Shown here: positions 30,893 to 40,844 of the stretch, in pieces
Position numbering within the stretch: position 1 is the first letter of the stretch
How the letters are laid out: every line of letters starts with the position of its first letter
Source of the DNA: Phytophthora colocasiae
Taxonomy: Eukaryota; Oomycota; Peronosporomycetes; Peronosporales; Peronosporaceae
Length of the DNA: 64,000 bases
Assembly: GCA_018806915.1 (NCBI GenBank)
Contig: JAGKQI010000048.1
Coordinates: forward strand, 682,001 to 746,000
Direction of reading: 5' to 3'
Program-made: the position numbers and the translations under genes
The notes under the pieces: generated by a model
Databases searched by the model: none
Seen by the model: the letters and a program-made list of their open reading frames with translations, nothing else
Told to the model about the DNA's origin: nothing

Positions 30893-32116
30893 ATGGTGAA
30901 AGATCGATTCCTAGCCAGCCCTTTCGGAGATCTGGCACTTACGACCGGAGACGCCAACAACCTCCTGGACATTGTCAACACCATCGTCCACTCCAGTCTC
31001 GAACGGTATGAGAACTTCTGGACTGTAGAGAAGGCCAAGGTCGACACCAGTAAGTGGAAACTTCTCAAGTCCAAGGATAACTCGCACGTCTTCTTAGAGC
31101 AACAATTGCAGCGCAACTTAGCAACTTCTCGATCTATTGACGCAGTGACAGAGTTACCATCTCTTTTTACTGTTGGGAACACATCCGGATCGCTAGACGA
31201 TGTCATGCTTGGAGTGATTAACCCGACGCTGGAGAGTATGCGGATCAAGGCTTCGTACGTCAACGACCTTAGTGCAGCCGCTGTTCTATCGAACGTCGTG
31301 CATCCGACTCCAACCGACCCGTTTAACTCAGTTGTAGTCAAGTGGATGGAGCTGGATATCCCGTTTCAAGCAACTGGCCTCGTTCAGAACCGAGACTACG
31401 TGTATGTCGAAGCTACAGGTTTAACGGAGACTTTTGACGGAGAACGTATCGGCTTTCACGTTCTACATTCAGTCAATTTCCCGCAAACCCACGATCTCCC
31501 GAGCCGAGTGCGAGCCAACATGTCCGTCTGTGCGTTTTTCCGTCAAGTTCGACCAAATCTCGTGAGTATTTACGCTACAGGCGTACTGGACCCTGTCGGA
31601 AACGATCGAGTTCGACGTCTGGTAGTGTCGAACATGGCGAGTGCGATGTTGTCTTCGCTGAAGTACGCACACTGCGGTCAGATGAAGAAGCTCACGTGGG
31701 CCCTGGACTCTGCGTACTCCCGGTCGAAAGTGGTAGGAGCTCCAGACCCTGAACGGATTTGTGTCACCTGCAGGAAGGCGGTTTCTCGTCGCGTTGGGGA
31801 GTTCGCCAAAGGCGGAGATTCGTGCAGATTGTGCTTTGGACTGGTGTGCAACACGTGCAAACTGCAGAGGAAGATCAGCTTCGTGGGGCCAGATCTCCGT
31901 CTAGCGCAGCGGAAGGTCAATTTCTGTGCTGTTTGTTTGAACAAATCATTGAAACAAGGCGCTTGCAGCGCGGCTAGAAAGCAGATTCGATCGGATATCC
32001 GTGCGTCCAAGGTTTCTCGAAAGATTTCGAGGTTTTCCGACTTGAGCACGGTGTCCTCGGATGAACCTCAAAGAGAAGAAGAGCCTAGAGTCTCCTACGG
32101 CTTTGTTATTTTTTAA
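30893..32116 (+). CDS. START plus FYVE-like zinc-finger protein (array copy 7)
   Basis: 407 residues, ATG at 30893 (MVKDRFLASPF). START has VKWMELDIPFQATG and VQNRDYVYVEATG, the DIPF variant shared with copies 8-9 rather than DVRRR of copies 1-6. Finger: CVTC, CRLC, CNTC, CAVC. A basic, Ser-rich tail with several Arg/Lys follows. Complete. Confidence 0.87.
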   Translation: MVKDRFLASPFGDLALTTGDANNLLDIVNTIVHSSLERYENFWTVEKAKVDTSKWKLLKSKDNSHVFLEQQLQRNLATSRSIDAVTELPSLFTVGNTSGSLDDVMLGVINPTLESMRIKASYVNDLSAAAVLSNVVHPTPTDPFNSVVVKWMELDIPFQATGLVQNRDYVYVEATGLTETFDGERIGFHVLHSVNFPQTHDLPSRVRANMSVCAFFRQVRPNLVSIYATGVLDPVGNDRVRRLVVSNMASAMLSSLKYAHCGQMKKLTWALDSAYSRSKVVGAPDPERICVTCRKAVSRRVGEFAKGGDSCRLCFGLVCNTCKLQRKISFVGPDLRLAQRKVNFCAVCLNKSLKQGACSAARKQIRSDIRASKVSRKISRFSDLSTVSSDEPQREEEPRVSYGFVIF

Positions 32117-32523
32117 ATGAAATGGAATCCATTCCATGGCTGAAGACTCATCAATTTAAAACGATTGACTTCTCTATCTGTTTTGCAGTTGCATCGTCTG
32201 TAGTGTGTGAACCTGATCATATCACGTGTTAGCCTGGACAACTGACTGTTCCGTTGACCTTATCTGGTTAAACTAGGAAGCCTATTCCGACTTTAGATCG
32301 TCTTGAAGCACCTGAGTCCAGGTCCATGTGGGGGTTGGGCCTGTGGGAAGACGTGGGTCAGATCGGTAGCCACAAACAGGCTGTAGCTGGTTTAACATTG
32401 TCGATAGAGAGCGCAGGTGCTTCATATCCGAGGCTTCACCAGGTGTTTCACCTTCATCCTTCCGTTTGAGAGGGAGAGTTCACCCCATTCCGGTTTTTGC
32501 TCTATCTCCGACAACTTCCTCCA
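32117..32523. other. Gap between START copies 7 and 8
   Basis: About 400 bp. The string CCCCATTCCGGTTTTT at about 32483-32498 holds a YCATTYY initiator core and may start transcription of copy 8. Nothing else recognised. Confidence 0.4.
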
Positions 32524-33735
32524 ATGGTGAAGGGACGATTCACCGTCAATCCCTTCAAGGAACTCGTGCTGTCTCCAAGCGACATCAGTAACCTCCACGA
32601 GATCTCCAGTGTCATCCTCGACTCCAACTTGTCTCGCTATGAAGAATTCCTCAACGTTGAGAAGAGTAAAGTGGATTTGAACCACTGGAAGCTCGTCAAG
32701 AGTCGAGACAACACGAAAGTGTACCAGGAGAAGACTGCTGGCGCCAGTCGTAATGCCGTACCTCTTCCTCAAGCTTCAGGCTCCTCGTCCGAACTACCAT
32801 CTTTGCTCTGTGTGGGCACTACAGTAGGGAAGATGGAGGATATGATGTTCGGCGTTGTGAATCCGACTCTGGAGATCATGCGCATCAAAGCCTCGTACGT
32901 GGAAGATCTTAGTGGAGCAGCCGTGCTCGCTAACATCGTCGATCCAACCCTGGAGAAGCCATTCAACTCGCTGGTCGTCAAGTGGATGGAGATGGATATC
33001 CCTCTTCAGTCCATGGGTCTAGTACGGAACAGAGATTACATTTATGTCGAAGCTACGGGTTTCGTACACCTCGAGAACGGAGAGAAGGTCGGGTACCACA
33101 TTCTCCACTCGGTTAACTTCCCTGAGACTCATGATCTCCCCAACCGAGTCCGTGCGAACCTGTCGATCTGCGGTTTCTTCCGTCAAGTTCGACCAAATGC
33201 AAGTGAGATCTTCGTCACGGGGTTGATGGATCCTAGTGGTGATATGATCCGTATGTTGGTGGTCCCGACGATGGCCAATGCTTTCCTGTCCACGCTGAAA
33301 TACGCTCATTGCGGCCAGATGAAGAAACTCCAGTACATGTTGGAGAAGCGGTATGCCGAAGCCAAAGAGCTGGGAACTCCCAACCGCGAACACATTTGCG
33401 TCACTTGCAACGCGCAGATCACGAACCGAAGACTCGGAGACTTCGGCAAATCCGACGCCTCCTGCAAGTTGTGCTTTGGCTTCGTATGCGGCAACTGCAA
33501 GATCCAGAGGAAGCTGAGCTTTGTGGCCCCGGACTTACTCCTAGCAATACGTAAGGTGACGTTCTGTGCAGTCTGCCTGAACGATGCTATCCGTGCTCCT
33601 GCTTCTAACGCTGCAAGAGCTCAGATTATTACTTCTGTTGGTGGATTGTCAAAACAGCACTCGTACCACCACGGATCCGAGGCCAGCACGGTCTCTGAAT
33701 ACGCAATGTCCGAATACGCGTCCAGTTGCGGATAG
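32524..33735 (+). CDS. START plus FYVE-like zinc-finger protein (array copy 8)
   Basis: 403 residues from ATG 32524 (MVKGRFTVNPF). START with VKWMEMDIPLQSMG and VRNRDYIYVEATG; finger CVTC, CKLC, CGNC, CAVC; then a Ser/Tyr-rich tail ending SEYASSCG. Upstream in-frame codons from 32497 are probably 5' UTR. A complete copy and close to copies 9 and 10, with the shared segment GVVNPTLEIMRIKASYV. Confidence 0.88.
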   Translation: MVKGRFTVNPFKELVLSPSDISNLHEISSVILDSNLSRYEEFLNVEKSKVDLNHWKLVKSRDNTKVYQEKTAGASRNAVPLPQASGSSSELPSLLCVGTTVGKMEDMMFGVVNPTLEIMRIKASYVEDLSGAAVLANIVDPTLEKPFNSLVVKWMEMDIPLQSMGLVRNRDYIYVEATGFVHLENGEKVGYHILHSVNFPETHDLPNRVRANLSICGFFRQVRPNASEIFVTGLMDPSGDMIRMLVVPTMANAFLSTLKYAHCGQMKKLQYMLEKRYAEAKELGTPNREHICVTCNAQITNRRLGDFGKSDASCKLCFGFVCGNCKIQRKLSFVAPDLLLAIRKVTFCAVCLNDAIRAPASNAARAQIITSVGGLSKQHSYHHGSEASTVSEYAMSEYASSCG

Positions 33736-34603
33736 TTAGGTTATCAGAGACGATTCTCTTGTTGAAAGCTAATAGCTTCTTGCTTAGTATACGTAAGTTT
33801 TGCTTATCTTGTTCGTTCTTTTCGTTTGAAAAGTTTCGTGAAGAATTGTTCGGATTTTACATCGACAATAGAGACCGACATGTACATTATATGAGCTCCG
33901 TCAAGCTTACAACGCCTTTGACGACTTGATAAAAGTCTACGGTTGTCTTTTGGTGCTAAAACTATGGACCGGAACCAAGTCGACAGCCCCGCTGATACGG
34001 GACCAACGCATCGATGTTACCGTGACTACTTGACGTCAAACATACGTTCAATTGACCTGCCTTCTACCCCCACATGCTGTAAAACTCGTGTCGTGCGTAT
34101 ACTCTGGGTCAGAACCGAAGCAATTGCCGTGTCTTATCATCAGCTCAGCTAATCGGCACGAGCTCAACATCTGTGAAGCTATCGATCAGCGACCTATTAT
34201 ATACCTGTGGACAGATCACGGCAACAGTTGAATGCCTGTTGCGTTCTGTTGCAAAATGTCCTCTACCGACCCGAACAACTAGATCAATTCGTCCTCACTT
34301 GCGCTTTTGCTTTCGCCTTGTCATTCAACTTCCAACGATGGTAGCGGACTAATCACGAGTACTGGAAGCCGGAAATCGAGTACACATACCGGTAACCGAC
34401 AATACCGCCAGCGCCGGCCGAAACCCGAGTTCACATCGGTAGAATTCCGAGTACAATGGCAGAATTCCGAGTACAAAAAATTGGCGGGAAAAAAGTACAA
34501 GGGAAACCTAGCAGAATGGCGAGTGCAGGGCGGGTTTGCCGCTAAGAACTAGTCAGCCATAACGAAGCATTCATTAATTTAACTCATTTATTGTCCGTAT
34601 TAC
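33736..34603. other. Gap downstream of START copy 8
   Basis: About 870 bp. At 34440-34482 two adjacent copies of AGAATTCCGAGTACAA are visible. No gene recognised. Confidence 0.4.
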
Positions 34604-35055
34604 TGGGGTTTAAGCCCGCGTGCTCCGCACACGAAGCGTTAAACCGCCAGCCTAAGCCCGCTCCGGCTTCGCCTTCGCTTGATCCGTCGCCAGCGCTGGG
34701 GTTTAAGCCCGTGTGCTTCGCACACGGAGCATTAAACCACCAGCCAGCGTTCTCCACCGCGCTTGTCCTCTCTCTGCTGTCCTTTACTGCCCAGCTACGC
34801 GCTCCGCGCGATCCAAGCCACCCCTAGCGGCTCGCTATGCTCGCGAGTACAGAACCTAAGCCCGCTCCGGCTTCGCCTGCGCTTGATCCGTCGACAGCGC
34901 TGGGGTTTAAGCCCGTGTGCTTCGCACACGGAGCATTAAACCGCCAGCATATGCCCGCTCCGGCTTCGCCTTCGCTTGATCGTCGGCAGCGCTGGGGTTT
35001 AAGCCCGCGTGCTCCGCACACGGAGCGTTAAACCGCCAGCCAGCGTTCTCCACCG
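34604..35055. repeat. Cluster of four hairpin-forming repeats
   Basis: Four units near 34604-34650, 34696-34742, 34900-34948 and 34992-35040 each fold as a near-perfect hairpin: GGTTTAA pairs with TTAAACC and CCGTGTGC with GCACACGG, with small A bulges and a TTC or TCC loop. They alternate with a second conserved spacer (GCTCCGGCTTCGCCTTCGCT). The string CAGCGTTCTCCACCGC occurs at about 34746 and again at 35040. No coding sense is likely. Probably a dispersed genomic repeat or fragment of a mobile element. Confidence 0.65.
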
Positions 35056-35167
35056 CAAAAGTACCGGTACGAACTGACCTCAATTCGTTTTGCAAAACCT
35101 CTCAAAGTCGGTTGGTGTACTCGAAATCTGGCCACTGGTACTCGGAATTAGTCTCTTTCCTCCAACG

Positions 35168-36958
35168 ATGGTGAAGGGCCGATTCACAGTGAATCCGTTT
35201 CCGGATCTCAACCTCTCCGAGTCGGATACGGGGAATCTCCACGAGATCGCAGGCTCCATCCTCGACGCCAACGTCCAGCGGTACGAGAACTTCCTGACAA
35301 AAGAGAACAAGAAGATCGATTCGAATCACTGGAAAGCAGGGTTGTGAAAAAAACAATTTGACTTTCAAATAATTCAATTAAAACACACTAAATTATTGAT
35401 TGAGCGAGGTCTCAATCACGTCCAAATAATCCTCCATTTCACTGTGGCGTTTAGCTCGCGTTCTGCACGTTATTGTGAAGTCACGAGCTACATGAGTACT
35501 CTTAACGCATCAATAATGAGCAAGCAGTGGTCTTCTGGGCCTGTACGACGTAAACAACTTCGACGAGACAGCTCTGAGGTAGCGCTCGACACTCCAGCAG
35601 TCTCCTCACTTTGCAATTTTCTGCAAGACCCAAACATGCGACTATATTGGACGTGCGGTGTCTGTTTGATGCCATTACGAAGGAGTTCTCACCAACTGCG
35701 AAATACCTCAGCCCACAAGCCATCGTAGTTAAAGCGCCACGCTTTGAAAGCGGTGTAGTTAAAGTTCTCACAAAGCTTTAGCGAGCGTCAAGGGTTTGGG
35801 TTAAGGTTACGGTTAGGTGGTTTTCTACCAATCAGAACTCGATGATATGATTGAAAACAAAATTGCAATAAACAAATTATTGATTGACCCGAGTCTTGGG
35901 GCTCAATTAAATAACAATCTTATTTTTCACAACCCTGCTGGAAAGTGCTCAAGACCAAGGAGAATTCAACAGTCTACACTGCACGTCACCATGATGTGTA
36001 CCGTACGGGGACGTCAACCAACTCTTCTGGTCTCCCGTCTCTCTTAAGCTTGGGGACGACTGTAGGAGCTCTCGAAGACATGATGTACGGTGTCGTGAAC
36101 CCCACATTAGAGATCATGCGCATCAAGGCGTCGTACGTCAACGATCTCAGTGGTGCTGCCGTCCTAGCTAACCTGGAAGACCCGACCGTTCAAGATCCGT
36201 TCCGGTCGCTTGTGGTCAAGTGGATGGAGCTGGATATCCCTCTTCACACCACTAGTCTTGTGAAGAACCGCGACTATGTGTACGTCGAAGCCACCGGAAT
36301 GGTGACGTTGTCCACTGGTGAACGTGTCGGTTACCACGTCCTGCACTCTGTCACCTTTCCACAGACCCAAGAACTTCCTGGTCGTGTCCGAGCCAACATG
36401 TCGATCTGCGGAATCTTCCGTCAAGTTCGACCCAACGCTATTGAAGTCTTTGTTACGGGCGTCATGGATCCGGGCGGTGATATGATCCGTGTTCTTGTTG
36501 TGCCCAGTATCGCTTCGGTCTTCCTGTCGACACTGAAGTACGTCCATTGTGGACAGATGAAGAAGCTCGCGTGGATGCTGGAGAAGCGCTACGCTGAAGC
36601 AAAGGAGCTCGGAACTCCCAATCGAGAGCACATTTGTGTCACATGTTCAGCTCCGATCACGAACCGAAGGATCGGAGACTTTGGCAAGAGCAGTAGCACC
36701 TGCAAGCTCTGCTTTGGCTACGTCTGTCATAACTGCAAGATCGAGCGGAAACTGAGCTTTGTGACGCCCGATTTGCTCTTGGCCCAAAGGAAGGTCACGT
36801 TTTGTGCAGTGTGCTTGAATGACGCGATCCGCGAAGACGCATCGGTTGCTGCTAGAGCGCAGATTTTGGTTACTGGGGCTATTGGCAAGAAAATGCAGCA
36901 GTATTCAGCTACCTCCGATGCATCGACGGTGTCGGGGTATTCGTCGTCGACGGGCTGA
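35168..36958 (+). pseudogene. START plus FYVE-like gene split by a hAT-like MITE (array copy 9)
   Basis: ATG at 35168 (MVKGRFTVNPF). The frame is intact to 35336 (DSNHWK), is then interrupted by a 601 bp element that brings a stop within four codons, and resumes in the same frame at 35946 (LKTKENSTVY) to 36958. Removing the element and one duplicated 8 bp site leaves 394 codons including the stop, as long as intact paralogues. The rest is complete: VKWMELDIPLHTTS, VKNRDYVYVEATG, finger CVTC, CKLC, CHNC, CAVC. The gene was therefore functional-looking until very recently. The downstream part could still be translated as an N-truncated protein from an internal ATG. Confidence 0.9.
35337..35937. 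mobile_element. Non-autonomous hAT-like element (MITE)
   Basis: 601 bp with terminal inverted repeats CAGGGTTGTGAAAAA (perfect for 15 bp, imperfect for some further bases) and an exact 8 bp target duplication CTGGAAAG at 35329-35336 and 35938-35945. An 8 bp duplication and CAGGG ends are diagnostic of the hAT superfamily. Inside there is no transposase, only a 110-codon open frame of no recognised type, so it must be mobilised in trans. Confidence 0.88.
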
Positions 36959-37354
36959 GCTTTGTTTCCTATTTGTCGGTGTTTTAACAGTAAACAGTGC
37001 TGTCATTTGAAAAATGTGTTTTTTTTGCTTAATAAAAGATAAGCAGCTTATTTTAGCAAAATTGAAGAGGTAATGTACTGTGATGCTTCCTGTCTTATCA
37101 CCGGCTCCCGATAGTCCATTTGACGAGGACTATAACTGCTTCGAAATCATAAATGCTTTCTGCCTTAGATACCTGAGCCGTTCCTCGACCCCCCCATCTG
37201 TGCGTCATCTCAACTGTCTGAGCTGGTTGGGACTGGTGCATCGCTGTCTATCCGAAGACGTCAGCTAATTTCAGCATATGACACTGCCTAGGGATTCAAC
37301 GCAGCACCTGTGCGGCCCCATCAGACTCCTCTTCGAGCGTAGGTGCGTTTGACA
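36959..37354. other. Gap between START copies 9 and 10
   Basis: About 400 bp, with a 62-codon frame at 37080-37268 of no recognised type. No gene called. Confidence 0.4.
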
Positions 37355-37370
37355 GATCACTTGGCATTTT
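37355..37370 (+). promoter_or_regulatory. Oomycete Inr plus FPR promoter of START copy 10
   Basis: GATCACTTGGCATTTT matches 13 of 16 positions of the oomycete consensus, including the CAWTTT part. It lies 15-31 nt before the place where paralogues have their ATG, supporting that position as the ancestral start. Confidence 0.55.
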
Positions 37371-37385
37371 GCGCTCTTCTAGTCA

Positions 37386-38573
37386 TTGTCAAAGCGGTTC
37401 ACTGTGAACCCGTTCAACGAACTGCGTCTGACTCCGTCGGATGTAGGAGACCTCCAAGCACTCGTCGGTCAGATTCTGGATGCCAACATCTCCCGGTACG
37501 AGGAATTCCTGTTCAAGGAGCACTGCCGCATCGACCCCAACCACTGGAAGTTGGTCAAGAGCCGTGACAACACGAAAGTCTACTCGGAAAGGAACTACGG
37601 AGCCTCCCGTGTTGGCCCTCAGATCCCTGGAGCTTCATCGGATCTCCCTTCGCTTCTGTGCTTCGGAACTGCTGTTGGAGACCTGGAAGACATGATGTTC
37701 GGTGTCGTGAACCCGACGCTGGAGATCATGAGAATCAAAGCGTCCTACGTCGATGATATCAGTGGCGCTGCAGTGCTTTCGACAATCACGGAACCTTCAT
37801 TGGAAGATCCGTTTAAGTCGCTGGTAGTTAAGTGGATGGAGTTTGATCTGCCCTTCCAATCTGTGGGTCTGGTTAGCAACCGCGACTACATTTACGCCGA
37901 AGCTACTAACATCGTACACCTGTCGAACGGCGAGAAAGTTGGTTATCACATCCTCCACTCGGTGAATTTCTCCGAGACCCACGATCTTCCAGGTCGCGTT
38001 CGAGCGAACACTTCGATCTGCGGGATCTTTCGTCAAGTGCGGCCCAACGCGTGCGAGATCTACGTCACTGGACTGATGGATCCGGGTGGTGATATGATCC
38101 GCAAGTTGGTGGTGCCCAATATGGCTACAGCTTTTTTGTCGACGCTGAAGTACGCACACTGTGGACAGATGAAGAAACTCGCGTGGATGCTCGAGAAGCG
38201 GTACGCTGAGGCCAAAGAGCTTGGAACCCCCAACCGGGAGCTGGTCTGTGTGACCTGCTCGTGCCCAATTACAAGTCGTCGGATTGGAGACTTTGGCAAG
38301 AGTAACAGCACGTGCAAGCTCTGCTTTGGCCACGTCTGCCACAACTGCAAGATCTCCAAGAAGCTGAGCTTCGTGACGCCGGATCTGCTGTTGGCCCAAC
38401 GGAAGGTCACGTTCTGTGCGGTGTGTGTGACCGAAGCGATGAAGGCTCCTGCTGGAGAAGCTGCCAGAGCTCAAATTCTGGTAACTAACGGTGGACACTC
38501 CAAGAGCATCACATACCCATCCAACGCTTCGACTGCCAGCTCGGTGTCGGAAGGTAGTCTGAGCTTTAACTGA
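37386..38573 (+). CDS. START plus FYVE-like zinc-finger protein without an ATG start (array copy 10)
   Basis: The frame is open over 395 codons after a TAG at 37380-37382, but contains no ATG before residue 100 or so. The first near-cognate codon is TTG at 37386, giving SKRFTVNPFNEL. Where paralogues have ATG-GTC-AAA, this copy has ATT-GTC-AAA and is two bases shorter before the CGGTTC. All else is intact: VKWMEFDLPFQSVG, VSNRDYIYAEATN, finger CVTC, CKLC, CHNC, CAVC. Options: non-AUG initiation, an unseen upstream exon (an acceptor-like CTCTTCTAG ends at 37382), or a recently silenced gene. Confidence 0.7.
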   Translation: MSKRFTVNPFNELRLTPSDVGDLQALVGQILDANISRYEEFLFKEHCRIDPNHWKLVKSRDNTKVYSERNYGASRVGPQIPGASSDLPSLLCFGTAVGDLEDMMFGVVNPTLEIMRIKASYVDDISGAAVLSTITEPSLEDPFKSLVVKWMEFDLPFQSVGLVSNRDYIYAEATNIVHLSNGEKVGYHILHSVNFSETHDLPGRVRANTSICGIFRQVRPNACEIYVTGLMDPGGDMIRKLVVPNMATAFLSTLKYAHCGQMKKLAWMLEKRYAEAKELGTPNRELVCVTCSCPITSRRIGDFGKSNSTCKLCFGHVCHNCKISKKLSFVTPDLLLAQRKVTFCAVCVTEAMKAPAGEAARAQILVTNGGHSKSITYPSNASTASSVSEGSLSFN

Positions 38574-38904
38574 GCAAGGTAGATAGAAGAACTTCTTGAC
38601 AAGAAGTTTATATAACGTTGGTTAGTTTTGTTCATTTCCTCATGTATAACGAGCGTTCGCATGGATAAATTCACTTCAAAAAATACATTTATCAGCTCTA
38701 CAGATAAGGTCATCTACCTGAACGAGTTTATGACTTCAATAGTTTTCATTGCTGATGACATGATGGCACCCCATGATGGAGATCCTTTCTGCTCGAGCGC
38801 AAGTCATCTTTGGATCCTTGCAGAGACCTAGCTCGTCGTGAATAAACTGCCATTTCCTTTCTTGCACTCCAAGAACCACCCCTCCTGAACTCATCTACGA
38901 AGAA

Positions 38905-39137
38905 CTTCAGTGTCACCTGTTCGTCACCTATCAGTCGTCGACTTGGAGACTTTGGAAAGAGCGATAGTTCTTGCAAGTTGTGCTACGGATGCAAGGCAGT
39001 TCGGAAACTGAGCTTTGTAGATCCAGATTTGTTGCTGGAAGAGGAAAGTGACGTTCTGCTCGGGTTGCATCAAAATCCGTGACGAATTCAAGCGCGGCTG
39101 ACTGTGCGCGTGCCAGGATGCTGTCTAAAGTATAGAG
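38905..39137 (+). pseudogene. Relic of a START plus FYVE-like zinc finger (array copy 11)
   Basis: Only the C-terminal finger survives: VTCSSPISRRLGDFGKS, then SCKLCYG and CKAVRKLSFVDPDLLL, with about four residues including the third CxxC half missing and a frameshift before KRKVTFCSGC. It ends DCARARMLSKV and a stop at about 39137, matching copies 12 and 13 (DCARAKML). No START part is found upstream. Confidence 0.7.
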
Positions 39138-39381
39138 AGCTCAACCGACAGCACTTACACCAGCGGGGTGTCTTTCAGTTCCTAGTCTTGGTCTAAATGT
39201 TGAGTGAAACATATTATAATAAGACCGTTTGAAACTTGTTCTGACCCTGGCAGGTGGCTAGATTTACCTCTTCAACCTCAGAATCTGAGTATATTGAAGA
39301 GTGCATTTGACAACTCACTTCCATTCCAACTCACTATCAACCAACGCCCCAGTTTCTTCATCCCCGACAGTTCCATTCACA

Positions 39382-40566
39382 ATGGGCAAGGGTCGATTCA
39401 TCGTGAACCCGTTCCCGGAGATGCAGTTGTCGTTCAACGACCGTGTGCAGCTACAAGACCTCGCCAATGGGATCATCATGTCCAATTTGGAAAACTACAA
39501 CAAGTACGTTTCATCTGGTAAACGCAAGGTCGATTCTCGTCGTTGGAAGCAGATCAAGGACAAGGAAAAACTTACAGTTTATGCCGAACGACCTGAGTCT
39601 GTCCACACTGCAGGAAACGAACCCTCTGGCTCTGGCTTACCGATGATTTTGTGTGTCGGAACCATCGAGGGGAAGCTCGAGGACCTCATGTACGGAGTCA
39701 TGAGTGAGGATCTCGAGACGATGCGAGTCAAAGCTTCATACGTTGACGACGTGAGTGGAGCTGCTGTGCTGGACCCAATTGTAATCCCTACTCTTGAAGA
39801 CCCGTTCCAAACTCTGATCGTCAAGTGGATGGAGCTTGATATCCCCTTCGCTTCAACCAATTTGGTTAAAAATCGCGACTACGTGTATCTTGAAGGCACT
39901 GGCTTCGTGACGTCTCAGTCTGGTGAACGTCTTGGATACCATCTTCTCCACTCCGTCAGTTTCCCCCAGACACACGAGCTACCGAATCGGATCCGAGGCA
40001 ACGTCTCAATCATTGGCTATTGGCGTCAGGCTAGCCCCAACACGCTGGAAATGTACGCAACTGGAATTTTTGATCCCTGTGGCGACATGATTCGTATGCT
40101 GGTGGTGCCTGGTATGGCGTCTGCGTTCTTGTCGAGTGTGAAATACCCATACTGCGGACAGATGAGGAAGCTGTCGTTCATGCTTGACAAGGCGTACGCA
40201 GATTCCAAGGCGCACGGTGCACCTAACAAGAAGAACTCGTGCGTCACTTGTTCAGCTCCAATTGGTCGGCGACTGGGCGATTTCTCCAAGAGCAACAGTA
40301 CGTGCAAGATGTGCTTCGGCCATGTATGTCATGCCTGCAAAATCACTCAGAAACTGAGCTTCGTGCACCCAGATTTGCTTCTATCGAGGCGTAAAGTGAC
40401 GTTCTGCACGGGATGCATGAGCACAGTGACGAATATGAACTCCATGGACTGTGCCCGTGCTAAGATGTTGACAGCAAGGAAAGGTGTTGATTATTCAAGC
40501 ATGCACACGAACTCGACCGTGAGTGGTGACTTTGGGAGCGAGATCTCGTACAACAGCAGTAGCTAA
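39382..40566 (+). CDS. START plus FYVE-like zinc-finger protein (array copy 12)
   Basis: 394 residues, ATG at 39382 (MGKGRFIVNPF). START with GSGLPMILCVGTIEGKLEDL, VKWMELDIPFASTN and VKNRDYVYLEGTG; finger CVTC, CKMC, CHAC, CTGC; tail rich in Ser/Thr. The variant EGTG with YWRQ or FWRQ separates copies 4, 12 and 13 as a subgroup. An initiator-like CTCACTTCCATTCC lies 50-70 nt upstream. Complete. Confidence 0.88.
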   Translation: MGKGRFIVNPFPEMQLSFNDRVQLQDLANGIIMSNLENYNKYVSSGKRKVDSRRWKQIKDKEKLTVYAERPESVHTAGNEPSGSGLPMILCVGTIEGKLEDLMYGVMSEDLETMRVKASYVDDVSGAAVLDPIVIPTLEDPFQTLIVKWMELDIPFASTNLVKNRDYVYLEGTGFVTSQSGERLGYHLLHSVSFPQTHELPNRIRGNVSIIGYWRQASPNTLEMYATGIFDPCGDMIRMLVVPGMASAFLSSVKYPYCGQMRKLSFMLDKAYADSKAHGAPNKKNSCVTCSAPIGRRLGDFSKSNSTCKMCFGHVCHACKITQKLSFVHPDLLLSRRKVTFCTGCMSTVTNMNSMDCARAKMLTARKGVDYSSMHTNSTVSGDFGSEISYNSSS

Positions 40567-40844
40567 AGTACAGCTAACCCAAAAGTGTGCGTCAAAATAT
40601 ATAAGCATTTTTTTTAACTGTACGCATTGAAAAACGAGCTGAAGGAATATACTACTAGTTGGTAAAGCTTCCAGACAAAGTCGTCGCATCATTTCGGACG
40701 AAAACTCAAACTCCATGGTATCACGATCGCTAGTAATGACAACGCGCATTCGCAACAAGTTGTCACGGTTGGTAATGTTGTATTTGGACAATAGTATGTC
40801 AATTTCTGCGGTAACGAGCACCGTGTTTTCAGTTGCCACATCGA
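40567..40844. other. Unrelated sequence replacing the 5' end of START copy 13
   Basis: On the minus strand 40495-40839 is open for 114 codons (start MATENTVLVTAEIDILL), overlapping the end of copy 12. It has no recognised domain. It may be a fragment of another gene joined here by rearrangement. Confidence 0.35.

Noticed and set aside
34591..35031. Short open frames through the hairpin repeats (GFKPVCFAHGALN-like)
   Set aside because: The apparent protein repeats only reflect the palindromic DNA; both strands read similarly.
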